Shown here piece by piece: positions 42,212 through 54,091 of a DNA stretch of 64,000 nt. The stretch comes from Skeletonema tropicum (taxonomy: Eukaryota; Bacillariophyta; Thalassiosirophyceae; Thalassiosirales; Thalassiosiraceae): contig CM074131.1 in assembly GCA_037178625.1 (NCBI GenBank), forward strand, positions 2,232,001 through 2,296,000. Direction: 5' to 3'. The translations under genes were made by a program, and so were the position numbers. Within the stretch, counting starts at the first letter, position 1. Each line of letters starts with the position of its first letter. The notes beneath the pieces were generated by a model that worked only from the letters and a program-made list of their open reading frames with translations, was not told the DNA's origin and did no database searches.

Positions 42212-45200
42212 CTACTCAAATATATTCCCATGCCACGGCTCAGCTGGATCAGGACTGTTGCTTCCCTCCTTCTTCTTCATCATGCTATAAGTGACAAGCT
42301 TCTCGGGTAGGGCCGATACTGTTGGTTGCCTTAGCTTCCCGTGCAAAAGACTCTCTTCTGCACCTACTCTATCTAAAGCACCTTTGTTACCTCTATTCAC
42401 ACCTTCAGCTTGCTTCGTCTTTTCAGCAGCTACACGAAGTAGATCGCGAAAATGTTCCTTCTGCTCCTTAGACGACCGCTTCTCTACCAGGATTTTCTCA
42501 GTTGCAACCACTTCTTCTTGGGTCATTCCTATCTCCATCAAAATACGACGAGGGAAATCACTAGTGGCAGTCAATATTCCTCCTCCTAACAAAGGCTTAT
42601 CGGCAACCTTTGTTTGTTCGAACATCATCGAGTTGGCTGAGTCACGAGGCATTTGTAGACCAGGACCTTGTCCACCAGGGAGAAGATATTGGCCAAGAAC
42701 CAGACGATCATAGACGTCTCTGATGACGTTAATCATGTCCCACTCCGTACCAACCATCCACTTTGGTTCAGTTACAATCGCTTTCACTGCTGCAGATAGA
42801 AGGCGGTATCCCAACAACTCTGTGTATTTGTCTAGCCAGGCAACGCTTTCAAGAATGCGATGAACGATTTTTGTGCAACGGCGGCAAGCATAGGCATCCG
42901 GATATTCGAGACATTGGATTACTGACACAACAAGTGAGCCTGCGATCAGCTCATTCTCTAAAAGTAAGAAATGACACAACTTATCGATCCGGACAAGTCT
43001 CCTCGCGTCTATGTGTAATTGCGCTAGCGTGCGCTTTGTTCCATCCGCATTCAGGAAGTCTTTTCCATTGGACAGTTTAGTGATAGGCCCTGACATCAAC
43101 TTCGAAGGATCGTTCCTTTTCAGGGCCAAATCCTCTCTCGCTTTGTTCGCCAAGACTAGTGCCCAAGCTCCCTTTAAAGCCAGCGTGGACTGTAACATGT
43201 CAACATAGGTTCTGGTGAGTTCTACACGAGCTTTCTCGACAGCAGCTTCACCTGTTACAGCATCTAAATCACCAACGAACAGACCTCCTCTTGCATAGTA
43301 TGAGATCAACCACTGTTCGATCCCTACACTAGCAAGCTGGTTGGCAATTGCCATACAATTGTCCGATCCCATCGGCCTTGTTGATTCAATGCCTATACTT
43401 CCTTTTCCAAGAACTGGATTCCAACTATACTGGAGGCGAAATTGGAGGTGCTCAAAGACCGGTCCCAGAATCGCAGTGAGATGTGATTGGTACAAGGGCG
43501 CAGGGCAACTTAGCATCATTATCTCAATAAACTGTTTCAGGTACTGATTGAAATGACGATGCTCCATTGAGCGGAGATGTTCTTGATTCGCAACGACAGC
43601 AACAAACTGGGGATATAGATGTGATAGCTCTGGTGAGAATATGACACGTTGCATACATATCAATCCTAGCAGCTGAAAGCACGTATTGCGTGCCTCATTG
43701 AACCACCCACTCCATCTTGGAGCTAGATTCAAATCTCGTCGATCTACTCCAGATACGATGCTACCTGCAGTGCCACCTTCACCAAAGACTCCTTTCACGT
43801 TGCCATCCTGTTTAATTGCCAAAAAGGCCTCATCATCAGAGATAGCGACCGCATAACGTTGAATATTGTTTTGAAGGAGAGATGCTTGGCACTCAGGATG
43901 CCAGACGCGAAGAGTAACATCAATGACTTTGAGGAGGGAAGGTAGAATCTTTGGCCAAAGAGGAACGAATGGGTCGTTGATTACCAACTCATTTATACTC
44001 ACAGGCCCTTCATCGGGAAAGTTGCAAGAATCATCAACAGTAGCACTCAAGTTTTGAAGAGGAAGGCCACCATTAGGGCGTTTCTTTGCTGCCTCGTTAC
44101 ACCTCTTTCCGACTGAAAGTAGTTGATTGAGGCTCGAAAAGAGCATCTCAAAGTCGTTTGTCACCTTTTTCACGAATGTAGGATCAGTCACACTTGCAGG
44201 ATTACTAGCTGCCTGTGAAATACCAAGAAACGAGAGCAGTCCCTCAACAGAAGCTATCGAGTTCTGTATCTCTGGAGACTCAAGTATCCTTATTGAACTG
44301 CTAAGAACATCCGCAATGAAATTCGACCTATCCAAGGGGTTTTCAACAGCTGTAGCAACGCAAGATAAAAACTCATAGAGATGCATTTCATTTGTAGGTG
44401 ACATTCCACCTGACGAAAGCAATGATTTTGCTCGATCACTAAGTTGAGACAACCAAGGTACCAATAGGTTAGGCACCTTTTTCGCAACGGCAACAAGTGA
44501 AACACCACTTTTCTTTCTCAGGCCAACAACATCTTCACTCAAACTTTCTTTCGGAGGATTATCTGTTACACTGAGGTACATGAGAAGACTGTCAACGCCA
44601 GTTGGTAGCGTTGCTGGATCATATTTCCAATAATGCTTCAAGGCCTCTAACAAGGTTGTCCTACGGAATTTGAGCCAGATATCATTTGGATTCCACGACA
44701 CAATCAAGTTCGCTAGCTCCGATAGCAATGGACGAATAGTGTTACGGATTCGGGTTCGTTTTTCATCGTAGCTGCCGTTGTCTAGTGCCCATGACGGTAT
44801 GCCATGAAGGATATTATCAAGGGGTTGAGTAACACCTTCAAATTCTTGACATGCGGTACTATGGACTGTCAGTTCATTATTCTCTGAATTTAGCTGATCT
44901 CGAGGCTCGCCATTAGAGTGAGCATTCAGAAGAGTGCGAACTTTCAAATGTATTGCAGTTGCCGCGATCTCCGGTTCCGTGCTACCGATAGCTCGGAATA
45001 GCTGACTTGCTTTGGAACGGAGATTGCTTAGCCAGAGGTGGTACTCGTCATCGTCATCCCAGCTAGCTTCTATTAGACTTGAATAAATATGATTCTGCTC
45101 CCAAACATCATCCCATCTTATTTTCACAACGTGTGTCATGTAAGCATTGAGGACTCTTGACAGATGAGGACTCAACACATTCGTTCGTACGATGGCTGGG

Positions 45201-46582
45201 TCTCTAAGCAATGCAACCCACATGTTGACTTGTTCTCCGCATATTACTCCCGATTGATGCGACATCATTTCTGAAAGTAGACGAAGATATCTAGGAGACA
45301 GCCTCAAACTTCGGCCCTTTTCCAGAAGATACATCTTTATCCGCCGTAATATGTGCAAGATGGCACATGACCACCATGGATCCCATTCGAGAGAGACTGC
45401 GGTGGTAGTCTAACTGCTCTACCAGCATTTCTATGCAGTTTGGATCTATACCACGTTCACTTGCTCTCTTTGCACTAGCTTGACTAGGCTTCAAAAAGAG
45501 CCGAAGGCAGTGACGAAATTACTCTATACCACTGATCCCGATCAAGCTTACGTATTGCCAGCTGCTGTAAAGCATGCCACGGACAGTACTTGGATTTTTG
45601 CAACGTCCTCCTGCAATAAGTGCAACAATGCAGCTACAAAGTCAACTCCATTTTCTACTTTGAACATCCAATCCAGCGGCATAGATTGGCAGAACTTCTC
45701 TATAGTTCCGAGCACATCGGCCAGTATTGCCCCAGCTGCATCTCGTTTGTCTAATTGTATTTGATATTGAGCCTTTTCCTCAGGCGACATTTGCGCAGTT
45801 GTTCGTCCACTAGATGCAAGATACTGATTCATTTGAGTCAGTGTGTTTTTGGCATTATTTAGGTCGCCATATTGTTTCGACAGGAGCTCAAACAGCGGAG
45901 GCAGAATCTGATGTGTCACTTCATTGAACCCCAGAAGAATATCATTCCTCCTCACTGTCGAAATCTTTGCATTGAAGTCACTATCGGTGCAATCTTCTGT
46001 AATCAATTTTAGACATTCTAGACAAATCTTGACCCCTATCGTATTAGCACCGGCATCTGCACCAGGCTCACACCAAATCCCCCCACTGCTAACAGGAGCG
46101 AGAAGATCAGTTACAAATGTTTGCCATCGCTGTGGAAATTCTCTCGTGGCCAAATCTGCAAGTAGCACAGCTATTTTCATCGCCAGGATTCGTTTCGATT
46201 CATCCATTTTAATGTTGGAAGCATCCGCAGCAGAAGGCATTGCTAGCTGTCGTGCAGCGGTAACAATCGAAGCACGTAGCTGTCCTCGATCAGAATCGTT
46301 CAATCCATTATATCCCACCTTTAAGAACTCTTGTATGACGCCTAGTGCATACAACTTTCCAGGCACAGTGGCATCCGCAGTGTTCCCATTAGCAGTAGCA
46401 AATTGGAGAGAATCGCATCCAATCATTTCGACACAGGCAGCGACTCGGCCGGGGTAGGTTTTGAATTGTTCTAAATTAGTGAATGCATCTGCCCGTTGTT
46501 GCGGCGTGATGTTGGTGAAGCCAGCCACGCCAGATGATATGGCGATGGCACTGAGGAGTGATTGTTTTTGACTCTCATTCAT
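42212..46582 (-). CDS. XPO5: Exportin-5 (HASTY)-like nuclear export receptor (one frame break)
   Basis: Exons 46582-45552 and 45483-42212, with a 68-nt GT-AG intron, give about 1434 residues of helical HEAT-type repeats. Exportin-5 is a RanGTP-dependent exporter of structured RNAs (pre-miRNA, tRNA) and some proteins. Clues: an importin-beta-like N-terminus with REFPQRWQTFVTDLL, a WDDDDEYHLWLSNLRSK segment matching the XPO5 signature after the middle repeats, and CPAPLYQSHLTAILGPVFEHL near the C-terminus. It is longer than human XPO5 (about 1200 aa). At 45293 the frame hits TAG after FEAVS; skipping the T gives RYLRLLSEMM and the frame stays open to the end. Family identification is good; the RNA cargo in diatoms is unknown. 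Confidence 0.87.
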
Positions 46583-47256
46583 GATTTTGCAGTTCTGAAG
46601 AAGGTTGTCTCTAACAATGATGGGAGAAAATGATATATCAACTCTTTATCGTCGCTATGCTATCTCTTCATGATGGTATCGTGTCTTTATGATGTGATTC
46701 ACCAATCAAAGTTGATGGCCCCGGATAATACGAGCTTGATGGATTTCTATCAGCCCGGAGACAGTTGCATGCGCAATCAATTGTGCGGAGTGTATCGAGA
46801 ATGGAGTATGTGGGAACACGCGACATGGATGGGCTAGAAATCCAAAAAACTGAACTTGTCAGCCGGTGAGATGGTGGCAAACAGACCGTAACATTGGTAA
46901 CAAACCTTGTAACGTTAGTTGAGGACAAAACCCGGCATCAGAGCAGAATGCACACACATCTATCTACAGTTACTCTCTAGTAGGTGACAAAAGCGAGGTA
47001 GGCTGGAACATAATAGTGCTTGACACGTTGGGACTAGTTGCAACTATGTATTACTGAAGTGTGTTGCTACAGTGTCTTTGAAAGATTAACGCAGACAATG
47101 TTACAAGATCAACAATCAAGTGGGCAAGAGCTCGTTTTGTTTGGTCTGCATTGAAATCTGCAACCTATACTCTATCTACTTTACAAGTGTTTGAGGAATA
47201 AATCTCTTCATAGATAGATGTTGTGTTCGCCCAATGATTCTACACCTTCAGTAAAT
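46583..47256. other. Intergenic region between XPO5 and the methyltransferase-like gene
   Basis: About 670 bp without a supported gene; open frames here lack protein-like composition. It contains the XPO5 promoter and the 3' flank of the neighbouring gene. Confidence 0.45.
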
Positions 47257-48462
47257 CTATTTTGTTGTTTTCCAGTGCCCACTCAGCATTGATGTGCATT
47301 TGCTCAAATCCAAAGCATTCGGAGGCATCTTTGATTCATCCAAGCTAAATTCTTTCGATGGCGTGTCATTACGCTCAAAAATGCAAATGTGCATCTCACA
47401 ATGAATCGAAGCCAAAAACGGAAAGAGAGTTGGAAAACATAAATCGTCTGGGCTTTGCTTTGGATCTCCACAGTAGTGTAAATCTTTCATTATCTGTGGC
47501 AAAAACTGCGTTCGAAAGGCATTTGCTTCCTGGATGGGTTGAATGTCCTCTACAATAAGAAGGCCGCGAGGCTCAATCTTGGGAAACCAAAAGAATACAG
47601 TCTGAGCCATGTGTTCTGCGAGATGAGCTCCGTCATCCACAACTAATTTTAGTGGAGGTGCATCCGGCCGTTTCATAGAATTCTTCCACACCAAATCCAG
47701 ATAATTGACATCACTTCCATCTCCGCAATGCAGCCTATCCTCTTCTAGATATTGTTGGTAATTCTTATTCTTCTCCGCAAAGTTCCCCCATGGCCACTTT
47801 CCTTCATCCCGAGGGCCCTGTTCAATGCAAGCAATCTCAATCGAGTGACATTCTCCATTGTGAAGAAATTCCCTATACGTGTCGTATCCAGCACCATTGT
47901 AGAAGCCAATCTCGAGGAACTGAAATGGATCCGTATCATCACGTGAGTATGGCCCCATTCTCTGTTGGTATATTGTATCATAGTGATGCCCCCATGGGCG
48001 ACACTCTGGCCGCACACAACCCGGTCTCGTGCAAGCTGAGTCATTCTCTAGGCAGCCGGGCAGGCGCTCTATAGCAGCAACTTTGTCGGTATGAGCCTTT
48101 TTGGCAATGTCATAAAAATTACGTTCGCCCTCTCTGGGCTGAACAAAATAGTATCCATCAGAGTTGGTGGTCCCTATTCCACCAGATGTAAGAGCATTTT
48201 GAGACGCATCGCTGCTGGTTCCTGACACAGCATCATTTTGTTTATCTGCGGCGGCTTGTTCATTAACTATTGATATCGGATCCACCGCAGTTGCGTCTTG
48301 TGCAGAACTAAACGTATCTACTGGCGCAGCAAAAGATGCCTCTTCTTGGAACTTGATTTGTGATACGCCACCCTCCGCTGCATTGAGAAAGCTCCACAAA
48401 GAAACGGACACGACAATTACGTTGAGAAGCAGCAAGATCTGAGTCAATGTTTGAGATGACAT
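47257..48462 (-). CDS. Type II membrane protein with a SAM-methyltransferase-like domain
   Basis: 401 aa from the ATG at 48462. Residues about 7-30 (TQILLLLNVIVVSVSLWSFL) form a signal anchor, followed by a Ser/Ala/Asp-rich stem of about 90 residues, the layout of Golgi enzymes. The lumenal domain starts KKAHTDKV and has HHYDTIYQQRMGPY, then FQFLEIGFYNGAGYDTYREF (motif I-like, a degenerate G-x-G), then LKLVVDDGAHLAEHM and GLLIVEDIQP. These are typical of class I methyltransferases of the cephalosporin-hydroxylase/Methyltransf_24 type. Cysteine pairs (CLENDSACTRPGCVRPEC) suggest disulphides, in line with the lumen. Substrate unknown; a glycan is plausible by location. Confidence 0.65.
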   Translation of the reverse strand: MSSQTLTQILLLLNVIVVSVSLWSFLNAAEGGVSQIKFQEEASFAAPVDTFSSAQDATAVDPISIVNEQAAADKQNDAVSGTSSDASQNALTSGGIGTTNSDGYYFVQPREGERNFYDIAKKAHTDKVAAIERLPGCLENDSACTRPGCVRPECRPWGHHYDTIYQQRMGPYSRDDTDPFQFLEIGFYNGAGYDTYREFLHNGECHSIEIACIEQGPRDEGKWPWGNFAEKNKNYQQYLEEDRLHCGDGSDVNYLDLVWKNSMKRPDAPPLKLVVDDGAHLAEHMAQTVFFWFPKIEPRGLLIVEDIQPIQEANAFRTQFLPQIMKDLHYCGDPKQSPDDLCFPTLFPFLASIHCEMHICIFERNDTPSKEFSLDESKMPPNALDLSKCTSMLSGHWKTTK

Positions 48463-48857
48463 GGTGGCAACGCTCTGCTCTGTTCTGCTCAGCTTTATCA
48501 CACGATATTAAGTACCTTAACAGCGATGCAGAAGATGAAAGATCTTCGATCTTTGGACTTGCGACTTTACCGTGACTTTTTTGTGATGAGCGGTGCATGC
48601 AGTGTTGGATCCTTGGTACAATTAGTTGGAGCGGTACTGCGTTGTCGTATCGGCATCTTGTGTCGGACAAAAAACGAACACCGATTCCAGCAGAGCATTG
48701 GTCATCCAACTTCGCGAACGCAGGCTACTTAGTTTATGAAAAGAGGTAAAAAGGCAAAGCTTCACCCATAATTTTACTATGCCTGTGTTGTTGTTGAGTA
48801 ATATGGCAAGAGACGGCTACATCATATCTTGTATCGACGCACACGCACTACTAAACC
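48463..48857. other. Divergent promoter region
   Basis: About 395 bp between the methyltransferase-like gene and the kinase gene, which face away from each other. No RNA gene or open frame of interest is seen. Confidence 0.45.
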
Positions 48858-50821
48858 ATGTCCATGTCCGAGCAGCAATCACCCAATGATGTGGCAGCTG
48901 GTGGAGCAACCAAAAGTTTATCCTTCAACATCCCCCAGAGGAGCTACATGAGAAAAAACCCATCTCAGATAAAGCGTCGAATCAGCACTGGTTCATCCAG
49001 CCTTGCAAGTTTTGGAAGCACCCACTGCTATGATCAAGTTTCACGACTTGGGAACATTTCATTTTTGAGTGATGAAGATTTGCCGGAGGACCAGTCTGCC
49101 ATATTAGGCCGTGGAAGCTTTGCTACGGTTCGACTTGCGAGAAGGCGTGTGGAACAGTTTAGTAGTAAAAGAATGAGCTTGATGTCGGAGCTATCCGTAG
49201 CAGTTGAAGAGACACAAAATATGGAGCAAAATATTGAGCGAAATATTGATTCTACCACTACCTCTAATAATGAAGATAGATACGAGCTTGTTGCTGTAAA
49301 GGTTTTCCAAAAGAGCATACTGAAGGGATGCAAGACAATGGAACGAGATGATAATCACCAAGGCGGGGGGGCGTCTCAACTGCAAGTTCACACTGCTTTG
49401 GAAAATGTAGAGCGCGAGATTGCCGTGATGAAAATGATTCAACATCCAAATGTGGTGGCGTTGCTTGAAGTTATTGATATGCCAGAAACAGATAGGCTGT
49501 ATCTGGTGATTGACTATCTACCGCTAGGCCAAGTGATGACTCATGTGGGAGGAACCAACAAGTACAGACGTAGACCAAGAAAGGAAGGAGAGCCACCGCT
49601 AGAAGGTGTTACGGCTGAAGGCTGCTTTGATGAATACCATACAGCGTTATTATTTGTGGATGTGTTACATGGACTTGGTTACCTACACTCTCAATCAATC
49701 TGTCACAGAGACTTGAAGCCAGAAAACATACTTCTTGATTCCAGAGGAGTGGCAAAGATATCCGACTTTGGCGTGGCTCACCTGTTTGAAGATGAGATTC
49801 CTCACGATCGCGCGTCATATACAGAAATGGAGACAGGTCCAAAATGCAATTCATTCATCATTGATACTCAGTCGCACTCAATTAGATGCTACTGCCAACA
49901 TGCGTTCCATGTCAGACATGGGTCATCTAACAAAAACTGAAGGTACTTACTGCTTTTGGAGTCCCGAAATGGTGAGTGCGATATTACCCTCGTTTGCTGG
50001 CGAGATATTGTCTGGGCCAACTGTCTGTTTGTTTCCTGAGATGAAGGTAGAAAATGTAATGTTCTGATTGCTTCTGTCAAAGTGAGAGGTAGCAGACCGC
50101 AGACCTGACCGCAAAGCATCAAGATGATAAGTCCTCGATCAATGGTGATGCCGCAGTTTTAACTTCAACTTACCACGCCTCTTTCTTTCTCTACCTTTTT
50201 TCTCATTAGTGTGCTGAAAATTCACTCTCATTTTCTGGGTTTGCCTGTGATATCTGGGCGGCGGGAGTGTGTCTATTCATTTTTGCGACCGGAGAGCTAC
50301 CATTTTACTCGGACATCCCAATGAAGCTCTTCGACATGATCGCCGAAGCAAAACTAAATCTTGACAGTACGGGCTTGTCAGATGAGCTGGTTGATCTTCT
50401 ACGCAAAGTTCTGGCCAAAGATCCATTTTGTAGAGCAGGGGTTGGCGATTGCCTAAGCCATTCCTTTTGTAAGAAAGCAAGGGAGGACAGGATAAGCACG
50501 CTCGGTGAAGATGTTCAGATGCATAAGGAGATTGTTGTAAAGCGCGAGGATGTAGATCAAGCCTTTACCGACACAAGAAGGTTATTTATTCGTGGTTTAG
50601 TTAAAAATGTGAGCAGTCGATTTCGGACTGTGCGAAAGAGCCTCTCCAGTTCCTTCTCGCGCAAAGAATCGGTCCTCGAGTCAGAGAATCGTGCGAAAGA
50701 ACTTCGACACTCATCAGTATCGTCTCAGAGCACGAACAATCTCAAGAGCGGAGGTCGCCGCAGTTGGAGAGATTCATTTGGATCCAAATCCAAGAAGTGG
50801 AAATCTGAGTCAAATATGTAG
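48858..50821 (+). CDS. CaMKK/SAK-like Ser/Thr protein kinase (one frame break)
   Basis: Exons 48858-49971 and 50210-50821, with a 238-nt GT-AG intron. After a Ser-rich N-terminus come the Gly loop ILGRGSFATVRLAR (about 82), the catalytic lysine in VAVKVFQKS (about 147), HRDLKPENILLD (about 283) and DFG in KISDFGVAH (about 302). The activation-loop end is TEGTYCFWSPEM, with GFACDIWAAGVCLF after the intron. Between DFG and TEGT the frame must move by +1 at about 49870, probably one extra base near TCGCACT. The EREIAVMKMIQHPNVV helix and overall order resemble CaMKK, yeast Sak1 and plant GRIK, which activate SnRK/AMPK kinases. Upstream-kinase function is inference. The C-terminal tail is basic and Ser-rich. 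Confidence 0.85.
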
Positions 50822-50979
50822 AGGCAGCAGCTAAGTAAGTCAAATCAAATCTTAATACTTATTTTTCTGAGTTGGTGTAACTAATCCTGGGTTGGTGCTA
50901 CTATGTTGGCCTACGATAAAATTCAGTGCACTTCACCAGGACAAGCTAGACCCATGCATTCAAATCCCAAAATACCGCT

Positions 50980-53377
50980 TTAACTTGGTGCTGCTGACTT
51001 GTCAACTTCAAAGTCCTCGTCAACCAAAATCATGTTATCCAAGGGTTGGCCTGGTGCAACCATAGGAAGACAAGGTGTTCTTTCAATCCTCACGTGGAAC
51101 AAAACAGGCTCATCATCATAGTCTTCCAAAAATGATCGCATCATCTCTGGTAACTCTTCCATACTTTCGCAGTAAAGGCTCTTGATATCAAATGCCTCCG
51201 CTAAGGTGCAGTACTTTGGACTCTTATTTCGTACGGCAATGTAACGCTCGTCGTGGAAGAGACGTTGCCAATATTCAACCATCATTTGTGACTCATTGTC
51301 CAAGATCAACAATTTCACAGGTATCTTCTCTTCCCCAATAGTCTTAAGTTCAGTGAAAGTCATGTTGAAACTTCCGTCTCCGTCTACAGAAATGCAAATC
51401 TTTGTTGGATTGGCAAGCTTTGCTCCCATACAGTAGCCCAAAGAAACTCCCATCGTTCCAAGAGATCCAGATGAAAGCATTTGCCGCGGTTGAGTCCATG
51501 TGATCAATTGGGCCGCAGCCATTTGGTGAATACCTACACCAGTTGTGAAGATGGACTCGTCAATCTTTCCTGATTCAAGCAACTGTCTATTCATTTCATG
51601 GATGACACTCTGGCAATTCATCTTTGTTCTAGTGACCTCCTGAGAGTTACCATCATCGTCCTCTATGACGAAATTCTGTGGATTGTACTTGGTGATCTTG
51701 ATAGGATATTCCTCCTCTAACTCCATCTTCCTCGCAATCCATGGCTGTGTCCTGCTGGCGTCTTTTGGTGGGCTCATGCGAATAGCATCGTTAACAGACT
51801 GGAGGAATTTCTTTCCAGTACTGTGGACAAAGTAGTCGGGCATGATCTGCTTAGCGTTCTCAGAAAATCTAACATCCACGTGAATAACACCCCCACGTCC
51901 CTCCTTAGAAGCCTGCCTTGCTGCCGGGATGAAGTCGCTAACACGACCAGTGATACGATCGTCAAACCTTGATCCAATACATATCAAAAGGTCGCACTCC
52001 TGGATCATATAGTTGGGCGTGGCATGTCCGTGCATTCCCAACATATTGGTCGCAAGGTGATGACGCTCATCGAAGGCGCCAAGACCGTGCAAGGTGGTAG
52101 CCACAGGAATCTGAAGAGACTCGGCGAATTCCATCAATTCCGCTGAAGCATCATTTGTTCCTTGGCCAGCGATAATGAAAGGTCGCTTAGCATTTTTGAT
52201 TCTTTCCATCATCTCTGCCATGATACCATCTGGTGCACCCAACTTTCCCGTTCTGCGGCTCTCGTCTTCGTCATAAATCTTACTTGTAAGTCCACTCCGC
52301 CATAAATAGTAGTTGGTGCTGTGATGGTCCAAATGGTACTGCATCAGTGTCCTGACTCCACATGCTTCAACTCTGCGTCACTATCAACGACAAACGAAAG
52401 ACCCTCCTTCAACACGTCCCAAATGAATTGCAGTCGTGTCCGGAATCAAGCGAACGAACTCCTTGTCATGACTAAGGTTATACTCCTCATCCTGAGTGTA
52501 GGTTCCAAGTCCATCCAAAAAATTCTCAATAACCTCATCCGTCAACTTGCTGAATCTGCAAATCCTTGGGGAGGTCAATAAACACAGGACCCGGTCGTCC
52601 ATTCCTCGCCACGTAGAAGGCATAATCCATAGCAAACGGCACCTCGGCGGCACTCTTGATTTGATAACTCCACTTGGAGCAGGGTTTCATAATTTCTACG
52701 GCGGGGGCGGATTGGAAGGCATCCACTGGTGCGGTGGTGGCAGCCTGTCCACAAAGAACGATGATTGGGACACCATCACACATGGCATCGACCATGGGTG
52801 TGACGAGGTTGGTTGCCCCCGGTCCCGAGGTGGCAACGACAATTCCGGCAGCAAGACGCCCATCAGCCTCGGTGGAACTCTTGGCAATCCCCTCGGCGAC
52901 ATGACCCGCACTGGACTCATTGGAGTTGGTGATCCAGCGAATTCGCTTGTCCTCACCATGGCGGGGATGGCTATTGTGGAATTGATCGAGCAAGGGCAAG
53001 ATGGCTCCGCCCGAGTACCCATTGACCACCTCGACACCATGCTCAAGAAGCTTGGAGTAGATGATGTGTGCGGCCGTATCGCCCTTGAATTTGTTCATGT
53101 ATGTTCGGGCGGCACTTTTGGAGGCAAGCTCGGCAGAGCCATTGACGAGGTCGTCCCAGGTAGCGGAGGAGAGACCATCTTGGCTGTTGAAGCCAGATTT
53201 GTTTCCCACGGATTTCGATTCCATGGTGGACATGAGAGCGGAGGTGGATCCATTGCTTTGCTGTTTCCGCCTTTCATAGACGGCTATATTTGATCGGTGT
53301 TGTGACAGAGTAAATGCTCCAGTTGAAGCGATCGACGACGTCGCCGCAAGGATGGCTGCAGCTGTGGTAAACTTCAT
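50980..53377 (-). CDS. ILVB: Acetolactate synthase catalytic subunit, plastid (several frame breaks)
   Basis: Thiamine-diphosphate enzyme making acetolactate/acetohydroxybutyrate for valine, leucine and isoleucine. About 798 residues from the ATG at 53377. The N-terminus MKFTTAAAILAATSSIASTG then AFTL looks like a signal peptide with an AF cleavage site, so plastid import. The catalytic Glu is in TNSNESSAGHVAEG. The ThDP site is VDGDGSFNMTF with LLILDN, and the MVEYWQRLFHDER segment includes the Trp involved in herbicide sensitivity. The frame breaks about three times between 52550 and 52355: an extra base after LQIQQV, an extra base in VEGG before LSFVVD, and a missing base before EACGVRTL. 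The protein reads through smoothly otherwise. The segment between 52540 and 52350 is an insert compared with plant ALS. Confidence 0.94.
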
Positions 53378-54091
53378 GGTTGTGTGTTAAAATTGATTTT
53401 TGTGTTCTTTGATATGGCTCTTTGCCAAATAATAATTTTCTTCGCCTGTTGATAAAAAAGAAAAGTCTATTGTTATTGACACCCCTACTAGCTAGCTAGC
53501 AATTGCAGCGTTGGTAATAATATTGAAGCAGTTTAGGCGGTAGGTTAGCGTCGTGCGTTAGCATTTGCACGGGGCGGCAGCGTGGAAGTTTTGCAAAGTC
53601 AAGTGCATCGATGAGAGGCTGAATGATTGGTTGAAGAACGAGGACAGACGACAATCATTCTTACTCACCTCGGGAGAATGTTTCCTAAAATGATTGCTCT
53701 AAAATTATGAGGGTTCTCATCTCCCTTCGCCTTCGCATCGCACCACAGCTACCACGACTCACATACCGACGCAGTACAGACGAGTCACGTATCAATTTTT
53801 ATTCTCTTGAGGGGCGGTCGGGCGGGGAGGGGCACCTTCGCGCTCGCGCCAAAAAAGCATCAAATCAAGCAATCAAGATCAAGATGGCAAGAAGTTCTGT
53901 TCCGAATGAAAGGAAGCTACTTCTGCACTGCTGTTGTGTTGATGTTTGTTGACTTCTGCAGTCAGGGCGGCAGTCAAGCGCTGTACATATCCATTTCCCA
54001 CTACCCACTACATACCATCGCTCTTGAATGTAGCCATCCTATTTCAAAAACTTTGTTCCAAGTAATCTGTCACTTTCACACCATTCCAGTC
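53378..54091. other. Divergent promoter region of ALS and acyl-CoA dehydrogenase
   Basis: About 710 bp between two metabolic genes on opposite strands, both in or near branched-chain amino-acid metabolism (synthesis by ALS, breakdown by ACADSB). Open frames at 53707-53952 and in the extended 5' part of the ACADSB frame look non-coding. No clear motif found. Confidence 0.45.

Noticed and set aside
49939..49945. +1 shift at TGA in the kinase (AAC TGA A)
   Set aside because: The other frame already reads a natural kinase segment (MGHLTKTEGTY) well before this stop, so the break lies earlier, near 49870.
52547..53293. 248-codon plus-strand open frame
   Set aside because: Lies antisense to the conserved acetolactate synthase exon; composition (Gly/His-rich) reflects the shadow frame.
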